Below, in pieces: positions 31,386-38,720 of a stretch of DNA of 47,714 nucleotides; position 1 is the first letter of the stretch, and the number at the start of each line of letters is the position of its first letter. The DNA is taken from the NCBI GenBank assembly GCA_016181145.1, contig JACOZW010000051.1, forward strand, positions 1-47,714, written 5' to 3'. Position numbers and translations under genes: made by a program. The notes beneath the pieces are model-generated. The model was not told the origin of the DNA and did no database searches. It saw only the letters and a list, made by a program, of their open reading frames with translations. This DNA comes from Candidatus Yanofskyibacteriota bacterium (GTDB taxonomy: Bacteria > Patescibacteriota > Minisyncoccia > 2-02-FULL-40-12 > GWA2-44-9).

Positions 31386-32333
31386 TTAGGATCCCCTGAA
31401 TTTAGCCAGAGAAGAAACTACCGCCAAGACCATAAGCCCCATCAATAAAAATGAGTTTGATCCCATAAGATTGCTCAATGAGGCAGATAAAGAACCGTCC
31501 TCAGCGGATTCCTCACGGAATTCTTTTGCTGTATTTTCTTCAACTATCAGAGCAGGTGCCGTAGATGGTGCAATCCTTGCCTTTATGGCAGTTGGAACAG
31601 GGGTGCTAGAAACAGAAAGTTTAACCGGACTTGGTACTGGTGTAGGAGTAGCTTCACTAACTGGCGAAGGGCTCGGAGTTGGTCTTACCGAAGGCGATGG
31701 AGTCGGAGATGCTGTGATGACAGGTGAAGGGGCAGGACTTAGCAATGGCGTAGAAGTAGGAGCTGAAGTAGGGGCTAATGTAGTCTGAGCATTTTGACTA
31801 TCGCCCGACAAAACAACATCATCTAAGTAAAAAATATCACTTGATGCCGCGCCCAAATGAGCACGAAACCTAAAAGCAAAATTATCTTTATTATCGGCCT
31901 CGGCTGGTAGATTATATGAGGTAAATTGCCAATTTGCTGACTCCCCCACAGTCGTAAAATCATCCAAAACATTCCAATTAGAGCCGTCTGGCGTCCATTC
32001 AACATAAACATGGTCTTCGCTCTCCAGACCTTTATATATTCTGTGCCAAAATTCCAGCTTAATACCCTGATAACCGACAGTGGGTACACTTTTCAACAAA
32101 ACATCATCGCCAGGATCAGTCGCGCCCGTAGCCTGAGCTCTTTTTAATCCACCATGAACTCCGGTCGCCGAGCTTGTGCCGGAAGTGGCCCACTTAACAT
32201 CATTACCCGTCCACTCAGAAAAATCAGATTCAAAACCATCAGAAAATATGATGGTTGAAGCAAGAGCGCTGTCAAAAACTACGAAAGACGCTAAAAATAT
32301 AGAAAATAAAAAAAGTAAAAATTTACCGTTCAT
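31386..32333 (-). CDS. Exported protein with a Pro/Ser/Thr-rich stalk and C-terminal TM
   Basis: About 315 aa from MNGKFLLFLFSIFLASF. After the signal peptide (cleavage near ALA) comes a beta-sandwich of about 165 aa (FSDGFESDFSEWTGNDVKW, IKLEFWHRIYKG, FYLDDVVLSGD), resembling carbohydrate-binding or MAM/LamG-like jelly rolls. A stalk of about 90 residues is almost entirely Pro, Ser, Thr and Ala (SPTPSPSVRPTPSPSP), ideal for O-glycosylation. A C-terminal helix (NSFLLMGLMVLAVVSSLA) with a basic end anchors it. It lies just upstream of asnS. Exact ligand unknown. Confidence 0.87.
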   Translation of the reverse strand: MNGKFLLFLFSIFLASFVVFDSALASTIIFSDGFESDFSEWTGNDVKWATSGTSSATGVHGGLKRAQATGATDPGDDVLLKSVPTVGYQGIKLEFWHRIYKGLESEDHVYVEWTPDGSNWNVLDDFTTVGESANWQFTSYNLPAEADNKDNFAFRFRAHLGAASSDIFYLDDVVLSGDSQNAQTTLAPTSAPTSTPLLSPAPSPVITASPTPSPSVRPTPSPSPVSEATPTPVPSPVKLSVSSTPVPTAIKARIAPSTAPALIVEENTAKEFREESAEDGSLSASLSNLMGSNSFLLMGLMVLAVVSSLAKFRGS

Positions 32334-32394
32334 TACAACCGGTTTATCAGATATCCAATATGGGGTCAATCCTAAAAATTGAAGATCCCTCTCG

Positions 32395-32597
32395 CCCCGC
32401 CTCTTTGTGAATCAGGCTTCCTCATAGGATACTCATATAAATAAATTAATCATTTTCTCTGACCGATTGGAGATACCTCTGTCAGGCCATGCGGCCAAAA
32501 GGCCGTTCCTGACATATCCAATCGGGTCCCAGGAAAACTTCATAATTATTTATTGAGTATCAGCTATTCGTGCAGATTGATTCAAAAGGGGCGGGGC
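32395..32597 (+). repeat. Structured repeat F3b
   Basis: Outer stem CCCCGCCTCTTTGTGAATCA/TGATTCAAAAGGGGCGGGG, then an AT-rich GATACTCA...TGAGTATC stem. The F3 core is CCGATTGGA...TCCAATCGG around CTGTCAGGCCATGCGG, a GCC-AAAA-GGC hairpin, and CCGTTCCTGACA, ending ATCGGGTCCC. The core matches F3a and F3c while the frame differs. Between this element and the small ORF downstream only a terminator is seen. Confidence 0.82.
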
Positions 32598-32622
32598 TAC
32601 GGGAATAATACTAAGTTTTCCT

Positions 32623-32658
32623 AACAAAAAAGCCTCGAATCAATTGCATTCGAGGCCG
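32623..32658 (-). terminator. Rho-independent terminator of the 49-aa gene
   Basis: Minus strand GGCCTCGAATG-CAATTGA-TTCGAGGC followed by TTTTTTG. Confidence 0.9.
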
Positions 32659-32704
32659 ACCTACCAGGCTCATTCAGAATTGAACTGAGTTAGTAAGCTA
32701 CTTC

Positions 32705-32854
32705 TTAGTTAGTTCTTCTCCGGAACGGTAACGTGGCTGCGGCTATCGAGCAGATAACCGCCTGACTTGCCAGAAAAACAGCCAGGAGATTTTCGTTTAA
32801 TCCCCAAGCCATTCCGCCAAGAAGCCCTAGTATCGCTGAGCATACAATGAGCAT
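32705..32854 (-). CDS. 49-aa membrane protein, not in the ORF track
   Basis: Reads MLIVCSAILGLLGGMAWGL, then LAVFLASQAVICSIAAATL and a basic end LPFRRRTN. It has two short hydrophobic helices with two cysteines. It has a perfect TTGACA-17-TATAAT promoter, a purine-rich SD (GGAAAGGGG) at suitable distance, and its own terminator, so it is a complete monocistronic gene despite its size. No family is recognised. Confidence 0.75.
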   Translation of the reverse strand: MLIVCSAILGLLGGMAWGLNENLLAVFLASQAVICSIAAATLPFRRRTN

Positions 32855-32890
32855 AATACGCCCCTTTCCTTTCTTTTACAGAATACGATA

Positions 32891-32919
32891 ATTATAGCAT
32901 TAATTTAACGATATGTCAA
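32891..32919 (-). promoter_or_regulatory. Consensus promoter of the 49-aa gene
   Basis: Minus strand TTGACA, 17 nt, TATAAT. The -35 box overlaps the stop codon of the upstream GH13 gene. Confidence 0.88.
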
Positions 32920-34190
32920 ATTAAATTCCTATTTTTTATCATCTCTGAGGTCTGGACAAGGAGAGAATCTTTATCCCTCATCTGTCTTTCCGCTTCCGGC
33001 CAGTCAAAATTTCCGCGAACATATAATCGAGTATCGAGTGGGGGTGTGTCTAATTCCAAATTCTTCATCCCTATCTCCGAACCGTAATAGATTACAGGCG
33101 AACCGGGCAGATCAAATAGAATTTTAAAAATATTTAATATCTTGTCCTTATCACCGCCGAATACCGTAGCTATCCTCATCGAGACCCCTCTCCCTCCCCT
33201 GAAAGAATACTTTCCTTCAGGATCGAGCCAATTAAGCAGTTCTACCCTTTCTTCTTCTTTTTCAATAGGCGTAAAGGTTATCTCATCGTGATTGCTTATA
33301 AATGTAGCCCACTGGCAATTACTCGGAATATCCGAAAATTCTTTTACAAATTTATTAATTATTGAAAAGTCATTTCTTTTGATGGACAGGTAGGTGTAGG
33401 CCATCAACCCGAAATTAAAGGCCATATGACACTCATCTCCGTCGCCGAAATATTTTATCGTTTCCTTAAAGGAACCGCCCGCCTCAGCTAAAAAAATAAC
33501 TCCGGGCCAATTTTGGTCCAGATGTAAGCGCAACTTTTTTAATACCTGATGGTCTTCCGGCAGATGACGGCAGTCAGTTCCCTCTCTTTTTACCAGGTGG
33601 CCGACAGCATCAAGGCGGAAACCATCAACTCCAAGACCCGCCCAAAAATCTATTATTTTTAAAGCTTCGTTAAAAATTGCAGGATTATCCCAGTTCAAGT
33701 CCGCCTGCTCATCAAAAAAAGTTGCATAATAATAATCACCGGTTTTTTCATTTAATTTCCAATTTCCATTAGTCATGTGGGAAAATGGGTTATAGGCCAA
33801 GCTAAATTCTTCTCCCGTTTCGGACCAAATAAAGTAATCACGCCAAGGATTATTGCGAGAAAATGAGGCCTCCTTAAACCAGGGGTGATCGATAGAGACA
33901 TGATTTAAAACAAAATCAACGATAACACGAATTCCTGACTTGTGCGCTTCGCTTATAAACAATCTAAAATCATCCAAAGTACCGAGTTCTTTGCGGACAT
34001 CCATATAATCCGAAACATCGTAACCGCCGTCGATCATCGGTGACGGATAATGGGGCAAAAGCCAGATGCAGTCAATGCCAAGTTTCTTGAGATACGGTAA
34101 TTTTTCCACCATACCCTTAAAATTCCCGGCAAATTTATCGACATAGACTTCATAGATGGTAGTATTACGCCACCAATAATCTTTGTTCAT
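32916..34190 (-). CDS. GH13 alpha-amylase family enzyme, trehalose-synthase-like
   Basis: 424 aa, a (beta/alpha)8 barrel acting on alpha-glucosidic bonds. The conserved regions are DFVLNH (about 92-97), GFRLDAVGH with nucleophile D194, FLAEAGG with acid/base E236, and FISNHDE with D302. The N-terminus (WWRNTTIYEVYVDKFAG) and the order of motifs resemble trehalose synthase (maltose glucosyltransferase) or oligo-1,6-glucosidase types. It ends soon after the barrel, so the usual C-terminal beta domain is missing or very short compared with 550-600 aa relatives. No signal peptide, so the substrate is cytoplasmic, which fits the glgA and GH57 genes nearby. Confidence 0.9.
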   Translation of the reverse strand: MNKDYWWRNTTIYEVYVDKFAGNFKGMVEKLPYLKKLGIDCIWLLPHYPSPMIDGGYDVSDYMDVRKELGTLDDFRLFISEAHKSGIRVIVDFVLNHVSIDHPWFKEASFSRNNPWRDYFIWSETGEEFSLAYNPFSHMTNGNWKLNEKTGDYYYATFFDEQADLNWDNPAIFNEALKIIDFWAGLGVDGFRLDAVGHLVKREGTDCRHLPEDHQVLKKLRLHLDQNWPGVIFLAEAGGSFKETIKYFGDGDECHMAFNFGLMAYTYLSIKRNDFSIINKFVKEFSDIPSNCQWATFISNHDEITFTPIEKEEERVELLNWLDPEGKYSFRGGRGVSMRIATVFGGDKDKILNIFKILFDLPGSPVIYYGSEIGMKNLELDTPPLDTRLYVRGNFDWPEAERQMRDKDSLLVQTSEMIKNRNLI

Positions 34191-34213
34191 AGGGTTAATT
34201 ATACCAGAAAAAA

Positions 34214-34246
34214 CAAAAAGACCCGCACACCAGAAATGTGCGGGCC
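34214..34246 (-). terminator. Rho-independent terminator
   Basis: Minus strand GGCCCGCACA-TTTCTGG-TGTGCGGGTC followed by TTTTTG, after the 255-aa gene. Confidence 0.9.
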
Positions 34247-34267
34247 GGAAAGGTCCGAAGCTAGAGA

Positions 34268-35035
34268 CTAGCGAAGCTTGACCAACTGAACTTCGTCGCC
34301 AGCCAGCCTGAGCTTGCTGGCTAAGGTCGAGAGAGGGACCTTTGATCCAATACCCTGATTGGTGACCGGATCGCGACCGCCTGCGAAGACCATAATCGGT
34401 CTTTCCTCGTAGCCGATTGTATCCACGGTCTTAGTCACCACAGCACCTTCAACCTCTTCTCCGTCCTCAGTATAGAGTTGGCTGGTTATATCCTCCCTAC
34501 CCGTAACGACGGTAACCGTCTCAACCACCGGCTTGCGTCCGACGCATCCGAGCATCAGGACATCCTGACCGCTACGCGAACCGTCCGATTCACAGTAGGG
34601 ATTGAGGTGTCCTTGAATCGTCCAGAGGTTATCGCTGACCAGACTAGCCAGCGCCGTGGCCAACTCGTCGCGCTTAGCGACAAAGTTGGGGTAAAGCTCA
34701 TCGTGTCGCACAAACTCATTGCGACAATATATGAACCGGACAACTGACATCCTCCAGTTGGTAGCATGGGGCTGTTTCCATGCATCCACAAGCTGATAAT
34801 CCCCATTGGTATCAACTCTGAAAACCAGCGGAGAGATATCCACATCCTTAGTGGACTTGAGAACCTCCACGCCAGTCACCCGCTGCATCGGCGGTGCCGC
34901 CGATGGACGCTTGAGCGGAATTCCATCGGGAACCTGCTCATTGGACATCATGAACTGAATTGCCACCAGACGAACTGATGCGCCTAGCGTCACTACATTG
35001 ATAGTCTTTCTTTCTGCCGTCGCTTCTGTTTCCAC
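34268..35035 (-). CDS. Unknown 255-aa protein of GC-rich composition
   Basis: I recognise no family. GTG start with GGAGGTGA just upstream. No signal peptide or TM helix. The first half has a mixed fold with two cysteines (FIYCRNEFVRHDELYPNF); the second half has CESDGSRSGQDVLMLGCVG, VVTGREDITSQLY and the tail KVPLSTLASKLRLAGDEVQLVKL. Base and codon use is visibly more GC-rich than the surrounding genes. Promoter TTGACA-18-TATAAT, strong SD and terminator make it a self-contained unit, as with the other GC-rich genes of this window. Confidence 0.75.
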   Translation of the reverse strand: METEATAERKTINVVTLGASVRLVAIQFMMSNEQVPDGIPLKRPSAAPPMQRVTGVEVLKSTKDVDISPLVFRVDTNGDYQLVDAWKQPHATNWRMSVVRFIYCRNEFVRHDELYPNFVAKRDELATALASLVSDNLWTIQGHLNPYCESDGSRSGQDVLMLGCVGRKPVVETVTVVTGREDITSQLYTEDGEEVEGAVVTKTVDTIGYEERPIMVFAGGRDPVTNQGIGSKVPLSTLASKLRLAGDEVQLVKLR

Positions 35036-35072
35036 GCCTCACCTCCATATTTATAAAAAGGAACGCTCTCAT

Positions 35073-35102
35073 ATTATACACCAACATTGCCACATTTGTC
35101 AA
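35073..35102 (-). promoter_or_regulatory. Consensus promoter of the 255-aa gene
   Basis: Minus strand TTGACA, 18 nt, TATAAT; divergent from the promoter at 35112. Confidence 0.88.
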
Positions 35103-35111
35103 CCCGCGCTC

Positions 35112-35140
35112 TTGAAATTCCTGAACAGATGTGGTTTAAT
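35112..35140 (+). promoter_or_regulatory. Promoter of the 212-aa gene
   Basis: TTGAAA, 17 nt, TTTAAT, about 38 nt before the ATG; AGAGGT serves as SD. Confidence 0.75.
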
Positions 35141-35178
35141 GTTAAAAACAGAACTAGTTTCTTAACAAGAGGTAGCCT

Positions 35179-35817
35179 ATGCCAAGCGAAGCATTCATGC
35201 GACTTTACTCGTACGGGACAGAGCTTTACAGGGCTGGTAAGGGAACCAAGCCAATATCATTTGCCGAAATGGCCGAAATCCACTCCCTGATAGCTACCTG
35301 CCAGAAGTCAGCCAACACTGATCAGGAAAAATCCATAGTAATTCGAGCTCAGGAGTTTTGGAATGCCTGCCTCAGAAAATGGCCCGACAGTAATCTGAAA
35401 GAATTTGAAACAAATCCAGGAATGCCCGAGCAAGAAGCCAAAATATCACAGCCCGGTCCCCGTGAAAAAGCAAGCTTATTTACAGCCCTCATAAGACTAA
35501 CGCGATCTATGGGTTCGGGCCGAGGTCTATCCGATATGACTCCTGAGGATTTCGGCCAGATGATGAAACTTATTGATCAATGCTCATCAATAGCTACAAC
35601 GAGACAAGAAAAAACAATTATTGAAGGGGCCAAGGAAACCCACACGAATCAATTCGCCAGATGGCAGGAACTCCGACAAGAGAACAGATCCGAGATGCAA
35701 GAAAATCCAGCACCTGAGTCTGATTTTGATTCAAAACTAACCAGAGATGACAGATTTCTTTTAGCCGCTCATCACCAGATCATCTTAAAAAAGATGCAGG
35801 AGGAAGAAAAAGGATAA
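35179..35817 (+). CDS. Unknown protein with two internal repeats
   Basis: 212 aa, soluble, helical, no signal. Two modules of about 45 residues align by eye: SFAEMAEIHSLIATCQKSAN followed by TDQEKSIVI...KWPDS, and TPEDFGQMMKLIDQCSSIAT followed by TRQEKTIIE...RWQEL. Shared positions are F, M/I, the Cys, T.QEK.I and the late W. A Pro/Gln-rich linker separates them, and the C-terminus is charged (KKMQEEEKG). It has its own promoter, SD and terminator. Function unknown; the duplicated helical units suggest a binding scaffold. Confidence 0.75.
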   Translation: MPSEAFMRLYSYGTELYRAGKGTKPISFAEMAEIHSLIATCQKSANTDQEKSIVIRAQEFWNACLRKWPDSNLKEFETNPGMPEQEAKISQPGPREKASLFTALIRLTRSMGSGRGLSDMTPEDFGQMMKLIDQCSSIATTRQEKTIIEGAKETHTNQFARWQELRQENRSEMQENPAPESDFDSKLTRDDRFLLAAHHQIILKKMQEEEKG

Positions 35818-35822
35818 AAAAC

Positions 35823-35850
35823 AACAGCCTCGCTATAGCGAGGCTGTTTA
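35823..35850. terminator. Bidirectional terminator
   Basis: AACAGCCTCGC-TATA-GCGAGGCTGTT between the convergent 212-aa gene and the DUF3105 gene. Confidence 0.9.
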
Positions 35851-35867
35851 ATTGGAATTTTTTGAAG

Positions 35868-36500
35868 TTATTTTCCCGACCTGAAATCCTTAAATCCAAA
35901 ATCCGGTATTGTCTCGGGTCCTTTCCCACGGTAAGCATTTATAAACGCCCTAGCCTGAGATTCATCAAGAGTTTGCATTTTCAATAGATACTCCCAGGCT
36001 ACAAAAACTATCGGAACATCATTGGCTTCTCGCGAAGTCATTATTATTTTAGATCCGTAGCTTTTAGCAAGATTGGCGAGTTTTTCAATCTCGTCCGCCG
36101 GAAGATCGGGTTTATATGCTATCCAGACATGGCCATGCTCAAGATTATGAACCAACTGTTCATCCGTAAATGATTTATCATATATTCCTGATTGGTTAGG
36201 TACATCATAATGCCAACCGCTGGTCGGAGGATTGGAATTATAGGGCGGATGGGAATCTCCTGTTTTTATATGATCTCTGCCCTGAGATCGAAAATATTCC
36301 ACATCAGTAGTTTTTTGACTGACTTCTTCCTTTTGGAAATAACTGTATGCGTACAGGACCAGAAGACCGAGAACAGCTAAAACAGCCAGCCAGCCAGAAA
36401 CTCGCCTTATCATTTTTTTGCGGCGCTCCTCTTGAATAATCTTATCTTTCTCTTCCTTCTTAGCGAAATATTCATTTTTTGACTCTAAATTATTGTCCAT
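35868..36500 (-). CDS. DUF3105 membrane-anchored protein
   Basis: 210 aa. A highly charged cytoplasmic start (KKEEKDKIIQEERRKKMIRR) precedes one TM helix (VSGWLAVLAVLGLLVLYAYSYF). The extracytoplasmic DUF3105 domain shows YNSNPPTSGWHYD, QLVHNLEHGHVWIAY and IIMTSREANDVPIVFVAW. The conserved His residues (HYD, HNLEHGH) suggest a metal site. Family role unknown. It is followed upstream on the same strand by a glutaredoxin-like gene and a DoxX gene, a redox or envelope cluster. Confidence 0.9.
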   Translation of the reverse strand: MDNNLESKNEYFAKKEEKDKIIQEERRKKMIRRVSGWLAVLAVLGLLVLYAYSYFQKEEVSQKTTDVEYFRSQGRDHIKTGDSHPPYNSNPPTSGWHYDVPNQSGIYDKSFTDEQLVHNLEHGHVWIAYKPDLPADEIEKLANLAKSYGSKIIMTSREANDVPIVFVAWEYLLKMQTLDESQARAFINAYRGKGPETIPDFGFKDFRSGK

Positions 36501-36511
36501 AATACTAAAAC

Positions 36512-36736
36512 TTAGTTTAACGCATTATCTATTTCTTGCCTATTAAAACCAACTATAAATTTGCCGTTAATTTCAATTATCGGAGCGGCAACCATTCCAG
36601 TCTTAGACACAACCAGTTTCTGGGCGTCAGAATTGCCAACCAGGGGTATCTCTTCATATTGTAGCTCTTTTGACTTGAAATATTCTTTTGCCATCTTGCA
36701 ATAGGCACAAATTGGGGTCGTGTATATTCTAATCAT
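36512..36736 (-). CDS. Glutaredoxin-like protein (CAYC)
   Basis: 74 aa, thioredoxin fold. The redox site is C10-AYC13 in YTTPICAYCKMAKEYF, with MVAAPIIEINGK as the cis-Pro region and FIVGFNRQEIDNAL at the end. A paralogue of the CPWC protein at 14468. It lies 11 nt upstream of the DUF3105 gene and is probably co-transcribed with it. Confidence 0.9.
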   Translation of the reverse strand: MIRIYTTPICAYCKMAKEYFKSKELQYEEIPLVGNSDAQKLVVSKTGMVAAPIIEINGKFIVGFNRQEIDNALN

Positions 36737-36782
36737 AGAAGAACATGATAACAGAAAATTAGAAAATAAGAAAAGTGGAAAA

Positions 36783-37118
36783 CTAATATCTCAGAAAAAT
36801 AGTTAGATTAGCAGTAAGCAGAAGAAGGTCTAACTCCCAGCCAGTCTTATCATGAGCCGAAAATGGTACATTCCATTTACTCATCTTATAATAAATTGCT
36901 CCTAGCATTACTGCTATCAACAAAGAAGCCGAAAGCTTCACCGCAATTCCACCCGCAATTCCCAATCCAGAAACAAACTCAACCAAACCAAGAGCCAGAA
37001 CCTTATTTGGTGTCCAACCAATACCAGAAGCCATATTTTTAGGCTCCTTTAATTTAGGTATAGCGTGGTAGATAAATATAGCCGCTACCGCCAACCTCAA
37101 AAATAACAAATTTTCCAT
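36783..37118 (-). CDS. DoxX-family membrane protein
   Basis: 111 aa with four hydrophobic helices: LRLAVAAIFIYHAIPKLKEP, VLALGLVEFVSGLGIAGGI, ASLLIAVMLGAIYYKMSK, and ELDLLLLTANLTIFL. The IYHAIPKL start and the GWELDLLLL motif are characteristic of DoxX proteins, often linked to thiol or oxidative-stress functions. It stands upstream of the glutaredoxin and DUF3105 genes; F2c separates it from pgi. Confidence 0.88.
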   Translation of the reverse strand: MENLLFLRLAVAAIFIYHAIPKLKEPKNMASGIGWTPNKVLALGLVEFVSGLGIAGGIAVKLSASLLIAVMLGAIYYKMSKWNVPFSAHDKTGWELDLLLLTANLTIFLRY

Positions 37119-37131
37119 ATTACTTTAAAGG

Positions 37132-37284
37132 ATTTCTCTCAGCTATCTGCCTTTCAGGACCATCTAGTCTCCGGATTGATTGGTTTGTCAAAGGTCTTTC
37201 CTTGACAAAATCCGGAGACGATCGAGTGAGTCTTGCCGCTGGAGCAAGACGAACGCGTCCTGAAAGGCAGTAGCCGAGAGAAAT
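37132..37284 (+). repeat. Structured repeat F2c
   Basis: ATTTCTCTC/GAGAGAAAT extends the F2 outer stem CAGCTATCTGCC/GGCAGTAGCC. The inner arms are CTTTCAGGAC/GTCCTGAAAG, GTCTCCGGATT/AATCCGGAGAC, and GTCTTGC-CGCTGGA-GCAAGAC. Differences from F2b are mostly paired changes. It occupies the whole gap between the DoxX and pgi genes. Confidence 0.92.
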
Positions 37285-37291
37285 AGTAATT

Positions 37292-38629
37292 CTATAATTT
37301 TTTAAGAATCTCCCTCGTTTCTCTCTTATAATCCTCTACTTTCGGCTGATCAAATGCATTCACCCCCAACAGTCTAGCCAAATACATTGTCTCCATCATT
37401 TTTAACTGCATATATTGGCCTAGAGTGCTTTCAGATATTTTATGCATAACTATTTCTGAAAAAGGAAGGCCATTTTTTATGTAGGCTATCTTGATACCGT
37501 GATATATAGCATCCATTATATCCGACACGCTTTTACCTTCAATATCTTCGACTAGGCCAGGCATGAAAAGTTCTTCCGGGACTCTGGGAGCATTATCCTT
37601 CTGAGAAGCGTAAATAAACTGAGTCAGCTTATCTCTGCGTCCGCCAAGATAAAGCTGGGCCATTGAGTGCAAGTCAGTCGAACCGATAGAAACCACCGGG
37701 GTAATACCAATATTTACCTTCTCTCCCCTGAGATTACGCTCCCGCCCTATACTCTCAGACATAAGTTGAGCATACCACTTGCCAACCGATTTAAGTTCAG
37801 GGTTGAAAAAAAAGTTATTATCAATAATTATCCCTTTCTGATAGTGGCTGGCTGATATGATCGCCGAAACTAGCGCGGGGTTTTCATAAGTTTCATAGTT
37901 TAGACAGCGCTTGACCATCTCGGAAGCGCCATCCCAAAATCCTTCAATATTGAAATTAGCTAAGCCTAGAGGAAATAATCCGGAGGCTGATAAGACCGAG
38001 TAGCGCCCACCGACTTTTTGCGGAATTTCAAGCAATTTTAATTTTTTTTCTTCAGCTATATTCCATAGCTTAGAACCCCTATCGGTAGTAAAAACAAGCC
38101 TATCATTAGCCCTATCGCCAAATTTTTTCTTGAGAGCATTATAAACAATCTCGAAATTAGTTATAGTCTCAGTCGTCTCACCCGACTTGCTTATCATGTT
38201 AACTAAAATCTCTTCCGGCTCTTCAACCTGATTTTCTATGAAATCTATAACTTGGTTTGTTAATGGCGGAGAAACAGTATCGACAAATATCATCTTCGGA
38301 TCACCGGCATGAAGAAAAACATCGAGCCTGCCCCTTAAAGCCCGATAAAGAGCCATTGTTCCAAGATTAGAACCGCCGATACCAACCACTACAACATATT
38401 TAAGCCCACTATTTCTTTCCTCTTTTATCTTTGTAAGCAGGGATTTTTTAAAAGTTTCGTCAGAGGAAAGATTGATAGACGATTCAGGTTCATCATAGAG
38501 TCCGCTCTCCACAACTTTATTCATCAAACCAAGATACTCTTTTAAATCCTTCTCGCCGGAAGATAAATCCGCCGCATCAATATTAGCAGTATCCTGATAG
38601 ACAAGTTCTATGGGCATGTGATCGTTCAT
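37292..38629 (-). CDS. pgi: Glucose-6-phosphate isomerase
   Basis: Interconverts glucose-6-P and fructose-6-P; 445 aa, bacterial short type. Motifs are VVVGIGGSNLGTMALYRAL, the SIS phosphate site ISKSGETTETITNFE, and MSESIGRERNLRGEKVN with the catalytic Glu region. GSTDLHSMAQLYLGG and, at the end, AFDQPKVEDYKRETREIL complete the signature. No SD. It links glycolysis with the glucan genes glgA, GH57 and GH13 in this window. Confidence 0.96.
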   Translation of the reverse strand: MNDHMPIELVYQDTANIDAADLSSGEKDLKEYLGLMNKVVESGLYDEPESSINLSSDETFKKSLLTKIKEERNSGLKYVVVVGIGGSNLGTMALYRALRGRLDVFLHAGDPKMIFVDTVSPPLTNQVIDFIENQVEEPEEILVNMISKSGETTETITNFEIVYNALKKKFGDRANDRLVFTTDRGSKLWNIAEEKKLKLLEIPQKVGGRYSVLSASGLFPLGLANFNIEGFWDGASEMVKRCLNYETYENPALVSAIISASHYQKGIIIDNNFFFNPELKSVGKWYAQLMSESIGRERNLRGEKVNIGITPVVSIGSTDLHSMAQLYLGGRRDKLTQFIYASQKDNAPRVPEELFMPGLVEDIEGKSVSDIMDAIYHGIKIAYIKNGLPFSEIVMHKISESTLGQYMQLKMMETMYLARLLGVNAFDQPKVEDYKRETREILKKL

Positions 38630-38675
38630 AATAATAGATATATTCTGAATAATTATACCACATTGCGCGAGGATA

Positions 38676-38720
38676 AAACAAAAAGCCCTGCTCAGCCTAG
38701 ACGGGCGAGAGGGACTTTTT
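38676..38720 (-). terminator. Rho-independent terminator of the protease gene
   Basis: Minus strand GTCCCTCTCGCCC...GAGCAGGGC followed by TTTTTG; imperfect stem, with an opposite T-tract too. Confidence 0.75.
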
